In this document: one piece after another, positions 35,801 to 47,800 of the stretch
How positions within the stretch are numbered: position 1 is the stretch's first letter
How the letters are laid out: every line of letters starts with the position of its first letter
Source of the DNA: Struthio camelus
Lineage: Eukaryota > Chordata > Aves > Struthioniformes > Struthionidae
Reading direction: 5' to 3'
Length of the DNA stretch: 64,000 nt
Assembly (NCBI RefSeq): GCF_040807025.1
Contig: NC_090947.1
Span: forward strand, 8,866,001-8,930,000
Position numbers and translations under genes: made by a program
Notes under the pieces: generated by a model
Databases searched by the model: none
Told to the model about the DNA's origin: nothing
What the model saw: only the letters and a program-made list of their open reading frames with translations

Positions 35801-38800
35801 TCCACAGGTACGACTTCATCGAGATCCGGGATGGGGACAGCGAAGCGGCGGACCTGCTGGGCAAGCACTGCGGCAACATAGCGCCTCCTACCATCATCTC
35901 CTCCGGCCCTTCTCTCTACATCAAGTTCACCTCGGACTACGCCAGGCAGGGCGCCGGCTTCTCCCTGCGCTACGAGATCTACAAGACAGGTCAGCGTCTG
36001 CCGGCCGCGGTGATCTGCCCAAGGAGATGCCTGCGGCCACCGTTTCGCGGCGACTCTTGGCAGGCCCTCTGCAGAGAAAAGGGCTCCTTTTATTTAGTCA
36101 TTTAGCCGTTTTTTTAAGCGTGCCTGCTTCACGAGGCTCCCGAGAAGGCGGAGAGGTTCGTTAGGGTGGCGCGTGGCGGTGCGTCTCTGCCTCGTGCGGT
36201 GGCGGGCCAGGCAGGGCTCCTCGTTCCGGCCTCTCTGGTCCTGCAGGACCACAAGCGGTACCACAAGTGGGGCAGGTGGCTCAGGGCTGAGCGGGGGCTC
36301 TCCCAGCTTTCGGAGCGCGCGGAGCTCCCCCGTCTGTGGAGACGGGGCTCGGAGCTGACGGACGCCGCCGTGTTGCTCGGCCCGGGCCTGCAGCGGGGTA
36401 GCTCGGCTTTGCAAGGGGCTTTGCAAAGGTTCCTCTTAGCCCAGCGTCCCTTCCCATGCCTTAAATGTTCCTTACCGCCGCGAGAGGGGGAGGTGATCGG
36501 CGCCCAAGCGAGCGCGTGCGCTCGCCTTCGCCTCCCCGCCGGCCGCCCCGCGGCTCTGCTCGCCTCGTGAGCCGGTTTGGCGGAGCTGGCCCCAAGGCGA
36601 GACGCTGGCCGTCAAAGGCTCGGCTCCACCCGGCCCCGGGCTGCCGCCGCCAGCCTGACTCCCCTTCGGTAGCTGCAGCTTCCTTAGGCAAAGCTGAGCG
36701 TCGCTCGCTGGGCTCGGCCGAGCTGTAGGCGCAGGTCCCGAAGGCGACAGGAGCGCCCCGCGAGAGGAAACGGCTGCGCTCTCCTGCAGTCACGCGGTTA
36801 GGTCTCTCTCCTGGCTCTGGAGCATCGTCCTTGCCTCCAAACTCTGGATTTATTCTGTGTTTTTTTCTCCTGAGCTTGGACCATGTGTTTTTTTTCTCTA
36901 GATACCTACTTGTCTTTCAAGCTGTTTGGAATGAAACGCACCCTTATCTCCGTTTAGCAGAATTAGTGGGTTTTGGGGTGTTTTTTTTTTTTTTTTGCGT
37001 TTGCAGGGAGGGAGAAGGAGGGAGTTCCCCCCCCCCCAAATCAGACGGAGGTGGGAACCTCCGGGAAGGTTCGCGCCGGCCCCTTTGGCCGCGGACGGCT
37101 CCGGGCTGCCGAGCCCCGCTGTGCGTTGCGCCAGCACCGCCGAGGGATTTCCTTCCCCGCACGGCTTTTCCTCGTGGGGGTTTCCAAGTAATGGTGAAGA
37201 CACCCACATCCCCCCCCCCCCCCACCTCAGGTCCTTTCACCACGTGAAGATTTGTGCTTCCTGATTTTCTGGAGGGGAAGCTGAGGCGCGGACGCCCGGG
37301 CCGACGGGGGAAAGGCTGCAGATGGTTAGGGAGCCGGTCAGGGAGCGCTTTCTCCAAAAAGAGGGTGTCTCCGCTGCTCCTCTCTCCCCAAAGGGCAACA
37401 GCTCATTTGGGAGCGGGGGGTCCTTATTCGGTGCTGTTTTGGCCCCGGCAAGGTCGGGGCAGCGGGACGCGGGCCGGCCGGCGGTCGCGGTTTCGGGCGC
37501 CCCGGGCGCACACGGTTTGTGCCGCCGCTGCAGGCTCCGAGGACTGCTCCAGAAACTTCACCGGCTCCAACGGCACCATCGAGTCCCCCGGCTTCCCCGA
37601 CAAGTACCCGCACAACCTGGACTGCGTGTTCACCATCATCGCCAAGCCCAAGACGGAGATCCTCCTCCACTTCCTCATCTTCGACCTGGAGCACGACCCG
37701 CTGCAGGCCGGGGAGGGCGACTGCAAGTACGACTGGCTGGACATCTGGGACGGCATCCCGCAAGGTGAGCCACACCGCGCCGCTGTCCCCGGTGCCAGCG
37801 CGTCTGTCCCCAAAGCCCTCCTCCGGCCGGGGGAGAGGCGGGCGCTACCTTCGCTGCTCTTTCCGTTGCAGTCGGCCCCCTGATCGGCAGGTACTGCGGC
37901 ACCAAGATGCCGTCGGACATCCGCTCCACCACGGGCGTCCTCTCGCTGACTTTCCACACGGACCTGGCGGTGGCCAAGGACGGCTTCTCCGCGCATTACT
38001 ACCTGATCCAGCAGGACGTGCCGGAAAGTAAGTCGGAAATGCCCCGCTGCTGAAGGCACGCGCGTGACCTGGGCGGTCGTGCCGGCCGTTTTGCCTGGTC
38101 CGCCCCTGGGCACCGTGTGGATGGGGCCGGGAGGCGCCTTTGCGGGGACTGGTCTCCTGGCTGGCAGTACGCGAGAGGTGACACCAGATGCGGTCCTTAA
38201 ATGAGGTTTAAGGATGAATCACACTTTCCGACCTTTCCTTGTCTTTTTGCTTGCTCGTGAAGTTTTCTTGGTACCTCTTGGGATGAAACCCTTCGTGCAT
38301 GTGCTCAGCCCAAAGGATTTAGGGGAAGACTTCAGCCCAGCAGGTGCGGCAGTATCGCTAAAGAATAGGGGAAAAATACTCCCTCCCTCCCTCCCTCCCT
38401 CCTTCCCTCCCTCCCTCTGGTTTTCCAAAAACATACAGGCCCAAACTGCTGATCGCAATTTCATGGCTGTCTAATTTAAAAAATGCCCAAAGCAGTTCAA
38501 ACCGAAACTTGCTTTAGATCCCTTCTTAAAGGAGATGGATGAACGTGGTGAGAGGACCGTAAGTCGTGTGCTCTGCGAGTGAAGAGCGTTTTGAGTCTTT
38601 GTGTTAGCGCGGGCAGGCTGGGAAAGATTCGGGTCGCTTTCCCGTGGCGTTTCTACATCAGAGCTACAGCTCGCAACCTCTGTGAGCTGTGAAGCTGTGA
38701 TACAGCAGGAAAAGCCTTCAGGCCACCCTTCAGTCCCAGGGAAAGAGAAGCCGTCTCTGACCCTGGGTGGGAAACCTGTGGCCAAGAGCAGGGACGTGCA

Positions 38801-41800
38801 GGGTGAGAGCTGCCGGGTTATGGACTCTTGGGCTGGGACTGACTCCACTGAGGCCGCAAGAGTTAGACGTGCACAAGCTCTTCCCTCTTGCATCTTGCCA
38901 CGCTCTTTCATCCCCTTGCTGTTCCCCTCTTTAAAAAGTCTGGGAAATAAGATGTTAACGGCACATAAAGCTTGAGAAATCAGGCACAAGGAATGTTAGG
39001 GAGCCAGGCCTGTTTTGATTTACGCTGGTGTAAATTGAGACTTTAATGACACGGCTGAGATCTTAACTTGGCCCATCGTTTCCAGCCCGGGGTTAACTTG
39101 GCCACGTTAAAAACATAGGCAGTTTGGTGGAGCTCCTTTGGTTTACGGCAGCAGTGGGCTTTGGCCCACATGGTATTTCCTATCAATGTTTTCTTTGTTA
39201 TTGTTTTTATGGGACAGCTGCCATAAAATATATGAGATGTGCAATGAGATTGAGCTAGTTGTGACTTTTAAAAGCCTTAGAAGTGAGGAAACTCAAATAA
39301 AAGCATGCCAGATTCTTTCATGTTCATGGCCAGTTAACTCCTGTGGGCCTGATATCCCATATAGCAGCACGCATGTGTACACACACACAAACAAATACAC
39401 ACATACAGCCTTTAAACCAGTCCATTCGTTGCCTTGTCAGTGCTTACGTTTCACCTCCTGCCTCCAAGGAGATGGAGAACTTCATGGCAAGGGGTCTCGG
39501 TACATCTTGATGGGGATGGAGGGAAGGAAAAGGTAGAGCTGTGTGCCAAAAGTGTGCAAAAGGGGAGGAGGTGGAGAGAGGGAGAGGATCTGGGCAGCAT
39601 TAGTTTGCAAAAGGCCATCCTGACATAAAGCCACCCCATCTCTAGTTTTGCAGTGCCATCCATGAGCACGCAGAACGTGCAAGATGGTGCAGATCTGCTG
39701 GTCTTCACAGGCAGCCAGCTGTGCTCGGGCATGGCTGGGGAGGAGAGGTCACGGCTGCCTTCCAGCTAGGAGAGAAGTGCAGGGACCACAAGCTGAGCTC
39801 TGTGTGTGTGTGTGTGTGTGTGTGTGTCTGCTCCAGACTTCCAGTGCAACGCGCCGCTGGGGATGGAGTCTGGCCGCATCTCCAACGCGCAGATCAGTGC
39901 CTCCTCCACCTACTCAGACGGGCGGTGGACGCCGCAGCAGAGCCGGCTCAACAGCGATGACAACGGCTGGACCCCCAACGTGGACAGCAACAAAGAGTAC
40001 CTCCAGGTACGCGTGCCGTTGGGGGCTTGCCATCAGCGGGTGGCCGAGGGGCACCCAGGTTACCCCCCGTGAGCGCTTGGTGGCTGCGCCGGAGGCCAGG
40101 TCACCCTTACAAAGCCCAGCCATTAACGTGCCAGCACGAGGGCTGACTCGACCCACTGGCCTTCTCCAACCCCCTCTTCCTCCCCCAAAACCTTGGAGGA
40201 GTTTCCAGAGTACTAAGCGAGCTCTGCTACCATCCAGAGGACCAAAGGCTCAAGGAGGCATGTGGAGAAACAGCTAGAATAATATTTATCCCAGCAGTGA
40301 TGCCGGGAGTGCGAGTGGGCTGAACGTCACGTAGGGGCCTGGGGGAGCAAAGGCTTTCCCTAGGACCTGGCTAGATCCACAATCTCTGGCCACAAAGAGT
40401 TTCTGGCAGTGTTACATCGCCGTGAGACACTGCTTGCTAAAGGGCACTAAGGAGGGGAGGTGGTGAAATGTCAGTGCCTCAAGCAGATGTCTCATTCTTC
40501 ATTCATGGCAGCGCTACCAAGCCAGCTCTGCTGACCTTTCTCAACCCACATTGTGAAAAAAAAGAAAGGGAAAACCAAGGACGGCAGCACTTGCTAATTG
40601 GACATCATGCTTCTTTTTCACATGGAAAAAGTCAGCCTCTGTCCTGTTTTAACAGACAGGAGCTTCCAGTCTCTGTGCAGATCCTGTTGCCCGGTCTGAG
40701 GCAGGGAGAAGGCTTTGTGATGGTCCCATACGGACAGACATCAAGATCCTTAATCGGTTTTTCCCTGTGGTCCTACTCACAAGCATCCTGCAGAAGTCAG
40801 CCCAGGGCTTTTGTGCCCATTCAAGTCAGTTCTTACAGGTCTTTTGGGATCCTGCGCGCAGCCACGGACGGAGCGAGATAGGCCGAGTCGGCACCTTTTC
40901 ATATTTCAAAGGTGGAGGGAGGACCTAACAAGCCAGTCTGGGCTCCCAGGTGGTCACCACTCCCTCTCCTGTCCCTCTCTCCTCCGGAAAGGTGGACCTC
41001 CACTTCCTGACAGTGCTCACAGCCATTGCTACGCAGGGCGCCATCTCCAGAGAAACGCAGAACGGCTACTACGTCCGCACCTACAAGCTGGAGGTCAGCA
41101 CCAACGGGGAGGACTGGATGATGTACCGGCATGGCAAAAACCACAAGGTAAAGGCCCTTTTGTCTCTTTTTGCGTGCACCGTGGTGGGTCTTGCAGCTGA
41201 TGGGAGGAAAGGGAGCTCAGAGAGCTTTTACAGGCCTAGGAGGGGGGGGTTCATCTTTCAGGGACCGTTCTTCTGATGAGTTGTTGAAAGACCGCAGTGA
41301 TGCTCTGAGCAGAAATAGTCCTTTCTCCTCTGCACAGCAATGAGGGAAGACTGTTCCTTGGAAAACCTGGCTGCTGTTGCATCTTTCGTGGTGGCGAGAG
41401 TGTGTTCTTTGACTGCAAATGAAGGAGAAAAGGCTTTCACAGCCTGTGTTTTGCCGTACAAGATTCATTGAGCTTTTATGGCCGTAGCTCCGTCTGCATG
41501 CTGGGTTAACAATCACAAAACCGCGTGAAACCGTAGCGCAGGAGTTATTGAGGCCTGGAAATGAAAGGGCACAAATCCTAAGAGGGGGTCATACCATCCC
41601 AGAGAACAAAACGAGCAATAAATAACGCGGAGCAGTTCGGGCCGTCAGAGCCGTGGGCTCCGCGCTAGCCGGCCCGGTAGGCAGTGATGCATCGAGACCT
41701 TGGAGCCGGTGGGTGCTCCAGCCGTGCTTCCCCAAGGCGCGCGGAGATGGGAGCGAGCGGGGTGAGTAAACGCGGGCGTTTGGCCCTGCCAGGCCTTAGG

Positions 41801-44800
41801 GATGGTGCTGGGTGAGGAGGGGAGCCTGGGGGGTCTGCGCCGGCGCTTTGGGGAAGAGCCACCACCCACGCTTCCCGGCAGTTCCTGCTCGCTCAGCGCT
41901 CCTCTTGCATTAGCTGTCCCCTCCCTTTGCTGGCACAGACGCCGCTGGCCTGAAAGGCAGCAGCTTGCCTTCCCCGGGGTTCGTCCCGGCGTTTCCTTCC
42001 CTTCCACTCCCTGGGCTTTCTCCTTCCCTGCAAGCGCCTCTCACGCTTCAGACCCGCTCCGCGGCCCGGAGCAGACCTTTCCTTGGACCCGGACGGTTTT
42101 TCCTCGCTCCGGACAGGACGTAGACACTGGGGAGTGTGAGGTTTCACTGGGCGCGATCCCACAGAGCCGAGGCAGACGCGGGGAGCGGGGGGGACTGGCA
42201 GGACGCCGGCTGGAAAAATGCGCTAAATAAACACTGCAGCCAGGCTGGTGTTGCAAAATAGCCCGTTGCAGGAAATTTACCTTTCAGCGTCTCACTGAGG
42301 TGGGAATCCGGCCGAGACAGTGGTTTTAGTCCCACGGGGCAATATTTTTCCCATCCCTGCAATCGCGGACACGAGACGCGAGACCCCCCCCCCCCCACCA
42401 GGGCGGAGGAGCAGTACCAGCGGGCCAGCGTACATCGACCGGCCCACGGGCAGCCCAGTCTCCCTGCCCGGCCCGTCCGTGGCCGCTGCTCTGGCATTAG
42501 GGAAGCTCCCGGGCGCCTGCGTTTCGGGTGCGAGTTTCCACCCTGCGTCAGCGCGGTGCTCTGCGCGGTTCAAGCTGAAATAGCGGCGCGAGCCGTGCCA
42601 AAGAGATTTGTCAAGTCTGCCGCAGCTTGACTCGGTGCCACGCGGAGCAGGGAGGGAGCGCGGGCGGCACGGACTCGCTACGCCTGAGCGCACGGGCGCG
42701 TCTACGCACGCACGCACATATACATATATATATATATATATGCACACGCACACACACGTATGTGCACACGTGGGGCGTGTCAGCCACCGCGCTGCGTTTC
42801 TGCCGTGAACGCCCGCCGCGCGTGGGGGTGCTTTCTGCCCGAAAGGCTGCCTCCGTTTCCAGAACGGGCAGCGCGCGCGCCTCCAGCGCGTGCTTCTCGC
42901 GGCCGTCCGAGGCCACGGATGCAAAGGGAGAGGGGCGACGCGGCTGATGGGCGTCTCCAGTTTCCGGCTCGCGTTGACAGCGCCGTGCTTGTTGTTATCA
43001 GCTCACCTTCCCTGGGGGGGGCATCTCAGAGGGGTGCGGGGAGGCAGCTTGAACGGCTGCAAGGAGACCCTGGTGCCTTCCCTTGGGAGCGTTTCTCTGC
43101 TCTTTCAGCTCTCAACGAGCGTGTCCGTCCAGCTGCTTGTGCTGCGGCCCCTCTCTCGAGAGCGCTCCAGGGAAGCGCCCGTGGTGAGCCGGGCGGTCAC
43201 GCCTGCTGCGGCGCTGAGACGCCGTGGTCATCTGAAAGCCCCCGCAGGTCCCAGCCTGCTTCTGCTGCTCTTGGGGACAGAATGACAGAAAGGTTGAGGT
43301 TGGCAGGGACCTCTGGAGATCATCTAGTCCAACCGCCCTGCTCAAGCAGGGTCCTCTAGAGCATGTTTCCCAGGATCGCGTCCAGACGGGTTTTGAAGAT
43401 CTCCAGTTGAAGGAGACTCCACAACCTCTCTGGGCAACCTGTGCCAGGGGCAGGACAAGGACGTGCAGCCCGGAGGCGATGCATGGCCCTGGTGGCTTTC
43501 CTGGCCGGGCTGCAGCCTGCCGCCTCCGGGCGCTGGTGCCTGCTCCGCAGGCTCGCAGAGCGCCGCTCCGCGCGTCCCGGGCGGCTCCCGCCTCCGCCTG
43601 GCCCCGTGCGCCGTGCCGTGCCCGGGGGGCCGCGCTTCAGCGGGTGCTGCCGAGGATCATTTTTCTTTTACCTCCTTGTTCCCGGATTTAATAAATCCAG
43701 GGCTATCCGCCCGCCACTTGAGCCAGAATCCTCTCGCCATCCAGCATGCCCCGTTTTGCGCCTCCCCTAGCTGACACGGAAAATAATCTCCCCTGCTTTT
43801 CTCCTTCATGCTTCTCTGTCTAAATCCTGAATGCCTAATCCTGTTAGCATGCTCTCTTCCCGGGCTCGGTCTCCGCGGGACTGACATAATCCCGCCGTAA
43901 ACCTAGCGGGTCCGGAGCGAGGCGTGCACGCGGCCGAAGGCAGGGCGGCTGCCACCCTCGGCCTTCTCCCCGTCCTCCCCACTTCCCTCCCCTGCCTCCT
44001 GGAAGGCGCTTTTAATTTGTTGATGGTTTTCCACGCTCGTCTTGTGGCTCTGCCGCCCTCCAGCCCGCGCGTGTGCGCGGGCACGTGCGCGTGTGCTCCC
44101 TGTTGAGTGTGTGTGTGTGTCTGTCTTTATCGCCCTACATCACAGCCAGATTTTTTTTTTTCTTTCTTTCCCTGCTGGTGTAAATTACTGTGACTTCTTG
44201 TACTTCGACGGAGACATGTTGATTTACACCGTTCGAAGACTTGGCTCAAAATACGTGCTGAGTGGGATGGGAAGCAGATAGGATGGGAGGAATAGCAAAT
44301 GTTCTATTTCGGTAAAGGGGGAAGAAATCGCTGCTTTCTTGGCGCTCCCGATTTCACACGTTTTCCTGCTAGCGCTTCCCATGCCATGAGTGCTAATTTG
44401 AGGCAGGATACGATGCCTGTGGAAGTCAACGGGCCTCTTTCCACAGTGCTCTCCAGGTCTGGGATCAGCGTTTTCAGTGCCATGAGACACGCTCAGCCAG
44501 GGACTCTGGTCAGCGGCGTGGGGACCAGCATGCTCACGAGGCGTTTCGGCTTGGGAAAGAGGTGTAAAGACACGGGAGGAACCCGTTTTCCGAAGAGCAC
44601 CGAGCACCTGCTCTCTGAAAACTGGGCCCCTTTGTGTCGTGCTGACTTGGATGCCGTGCGATGACTTGCTCGGCTCAGTTGGTGCTCTTCAGAAATGAAG
44701 TAGGCTGGGGCAGATCCTGCCAACGCAGCGGATGTTGGAGCTGGGCGTCCGGTGTCATTTCTGCCCTCACGGGCTGGGAGTCCAGAGCGCTCCTCAGGCC

Positions 44801-47800
44801 CCGAATCAGACCGCTTCTTCAGACCTGCACAGCTTGTTGAATGGGATCCGGTCCGAGGGCATTCCTGGGCCCCAAGTCTAAAGCAGAGTTGGGGCTGTTC
44901 TTGGAAGCAGGTGGTGGGGACTGAGAGATGCTTTCAGCAATGCATTTGATAGCGATGAAGCTTTTGGGCTCGGTCCTGGTTCTGCTTTCCATCAAGCTTG
45001 ACTTCGCAGAAGTCAGCAACAAATCACATTGGTGTAAATTTGGATTCGGGCCCCTGATGCTTGTAAGTGCTAAGCGAGCTAAAAAAGAACAAAGCGGGAA
45101 ATATGTTAAACCGAAAAGAGCAGCAGACCTCATCAGTGACTGTTAAACATGCTGGTCCATATGCAACCTTTGGCTCGTGGAGCCTTCAAACTGCTGATTG
45201 TGGGAAGCGGAGGGAGTTTGCCAAGGGAAGGAGCTCTCTAGACTCTCTGCACCCAGGCGTCTGCTCGCGGCCACCGCCAGAGCCGCTTGGCTGGGCGGAG
45301 GGACCTTCGGGCTGACCTGGCATGGTACCGCTTGTGCTAAAATAGTTGCACGGGCTCAGATAACCATTTCCTGTCCTCCGGTGTTAGGTTCAGAGGTGAG
45401 GTGTTGTGTGTCAGCCCCTGTGTTGACGTAAAGCTGGAGGTGTTGCTGGAGGTTCCACACCATGAGTGGTGTGGAAATGCATCCGTACAGCCCGTGTGCA
45501 AGTGTGTGCGCGTGCGTGCGTGTGCGTGTTTGCGCCCACACATGCACGAGAAACACACACGCCTGCTTGGAGGCCGTTCCACAGTAACCACTCTTCCTAC
45601 AGCCCTCCTGCTGGAGAAAAGGGTGTTTGGTGTCTGCTGAGCAAGGAAAAGGATGGGAAGTGGGGTCAGAGAGGATAAAATAGGATATTAAAAACACATA
45701 AGCCACGCTGTGCTGCTAAACGGTAGCAGCGTGACGTATATCCTCCAGATTAGCATTTCTGCTCAAGCTCGCGTCAACTCCAAATCCCAGTCATCGGCCG
45801 GATTCGCAAGCAGCGCGAGGTGGCTGCTCCTCCCTGCCCGGCGGGAACGCCGTCCAGCATTTCCAGCATTAACCTGTCCCGCCCGCGGGCCGAAAGCGCG
45901 GCTCAGAAAGGGCTCTTCGCTGCTGAGCGGGGCGAGAGGCCGGGACGCAGCCTCGCTCCCTCCTTCTGCCCCGCGTCGCCGGGCTCGGCGGTTGGACTGT
46001 TTAAGCTCTTGCCTCCAGCAGAAGGGAGGCAGTGCCAGCGATTGCACTCCCCTCTTTCACGCCGAGACAAACTTAGCGGAGCTCCTGCGCCGAGCGCGGC
46101 ATATGCAGGGTAGGAGACAGCCGAAGAGCCCAGCCAACAGCTAAGCGCGTATGCCGTTCTTGGCGCGGATCGGGGGAGGCGCTAACCCTGGCCTGAAAGC
46201 CTGCGTGCTTGGAGGCAAAGAGGGGAGGCGCGCAGCCCCGGTCTGACAGCCCTGGGGCTTCACGCTGGGGGCCACGGGAGCAGCCGAAAACTGCACCCCA
46301 GTTGGCATTGTCTTCTTTCCCCCTTTTTGTTCCAACCTACGGCACTGCAGACTACACCAGAAACACGAGTGCCCGGTCCTTGCCCGGGCTATTAAAATCC
46401 TGGGAGGGAGGGGTGGCGCTGAAGTCCATCTGGTAGTTATTGATCGTGGCCATCTGGTAAGGCAGCAGCTTTCTGATATCACGTCGGATCATAAACTCCT
46501 CCGAAAAGCTGTCTCTGTACGGGGAGCGTCTCGTGCGCTGGAGAGGGGCTGGCAGGGAAGCGGCTCCTTGCCCAGGGCAAGGCAGCATCCGCGCGCGTCA
46601 TGCCGGGTGCTCGCGGTCGCCGGCCCCCCGCGGCGCTGGGTGCAAGGACGTGTCGCCCCTGTTCGCTCGCCGAGGAGGGTGCATGATACAACACGTCCCG
46701 AGCAGCGAGCCCTGCCAGCCGGCTCGGCTCCCGCTGCGATGGTTTTGGCTGCTGATCCGATCATTCGTTCTGCCAGGAGGGGCCGTGACCGTATTTCTGC
46801 CCCCTTTGCCCTTGCAGACGTTCCAGGCCAACGAAGACGCCACGGAGGTGGTTCTCAACAAGATCCACAGCCCCGTGCTCACTCGCTTCGTGCGCATCCG
46901 TCCCCAGAGCTGGCACAACGGCATCGCCCTGCGCCTGGAGCTGTACGGCTGCCGCATCACCGGTGAGGGACCTCCCCGTCTCCCCCCGGCCGCGGCCCCC
47001 GTCTCCTCCCGGGCAGGCGCCCGTGCCCAGCGTCGCACCCGGGGCGCAGCCCCCGCGGCGAAGGGAAGCGCCCGGTGCTAGTGAAAAGGTTTAGTGCCCA
47101 GAGCTCAACTCGTGGGAAACCTGGGGGGCGGGCGCCCCCTTCGCCCACCCGGGATGCTCATGCCCTTGCCGTCCCTGCAGATTCGCCCTGCTCCAACTTG
47201 CTGGGGATGCTTTCCGGCCTCATCCCGGACGCGCAGATCTCGGCCTCGTCCATCAGGGGCTACGACTGGTCCCCCAGCATGGCCCGCCTGGTGAGCAGCC
47301 GTTCGGGCTGGTTCCCGCGCGTGCCCCAAGCCCAGCCCGGCGAGGAGTGGCTGCAGGTGGACCTGGGCGTCCCGAAGAACGTCAGGGGCGTCATCATCCA
47401 GGGGGCTCGTGGAGGTGACAGCGTGACCACCGCCGAGTCACGCTCCTTCGTGAAGAAGTTCAAGGTGGCCTACAGCATGAACGGAAAGGACTGGGACTTC
47501 ATCCAGGACCCCAAAACAATGCAAGCCAAGGTAGGCACTGCCCGGGGTAGCAGGAGGCTTGCAAAGGGGGTTGCGTTGCTGGCTATCTTCACTCTGCCTA
47601 ATGGGGCCTCGGGGAATCGGCTTCCTCTCCTCCCAGAGGTCTGGGAATTTGGGTTGTCACCGTGAAACCCACCCTGTGTCCCCTGGTCCTGTCCCTAAGC
47701 CATCCTACAGGTTGTAGGTCCAACCCTTCATCAGGGATAGGCAATTTCCCTTCGTTTCTTGCTACGGATCAAACGAACTTCCCCTCGGTGCCGGGTGCGA

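Larger units (their letters stand above)
25511..35807 (+). other. NRP2: NRP2 intron 2
   Basis: 10297 bases, the largest intron. Contents: adjacent poly-T and poly-A tracts at 25789-25832, a T run near 26421-26440, a 14-G run near 27247-27260, a pyrimidine-rich stretch near 29687-29713, a degenerate palindromic repeat at 30131-30220 and a MIR-like fragment at 31051-31174. AT-rich blocks at about 28790-28930, 29590-30540 and 32000-33500, some with homeodomain-type TAATTA cores (about 30228-30236), are candidate enhancers. No exon was recognised. Confidence 0.85.
38028..39836 (+). other. NRP2: NRP2 intron 5
   Basis: 1809 bases. Holds a (TCCC)n repeat at 38380-38418, a short palindrome of the old amniote repeat at 39017-39037, and a (TG)13 tract at 39801-39826 that runs almost into the exon 6 acceptor. 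Confidence 0.88.
41148..46817 (+). other. NRP2: NRP2 intron 7
   Basis: 5670 bases. Holds a CA/TA/AT microsatellite at 42705-42770, the CR1 fragment at 43279-43446, two copies of the palindromic repeat (44174-44231 and 44966-45054) and a weaker one at 44401-44470. A TG-rich stretch lies at about 44107-44121 and a GTGC-rich stretch at 45500-45530. CpG-rich blocks occur near 42460-42950, 43480-43650 and 45820-46000. No exon was recognised. Confidence 0.86.

Noticed and set aside
35227..35807. Open frame extending upstream of NRP2 exon 3 to an ATG at 35227
   Set aside because: The conserved protein begins exactly at the splice acceptor at 35807/35808; the upstream part has no similarity to neuropilins.
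41617..41622. AATAAA in intron 7 as an intronic poly-A site
   Set aside because: It lies about 470 bases past the exon 7 donor and well beyond the read-through stop at about 41276. Much weaker placement than the intron 11 signal.
47650..47720. Possible second CR1 fragment (CCCTGGTCCTGTCCCTAAG)
   Set aside because: Only one short CR1-like word; too little to call an element.
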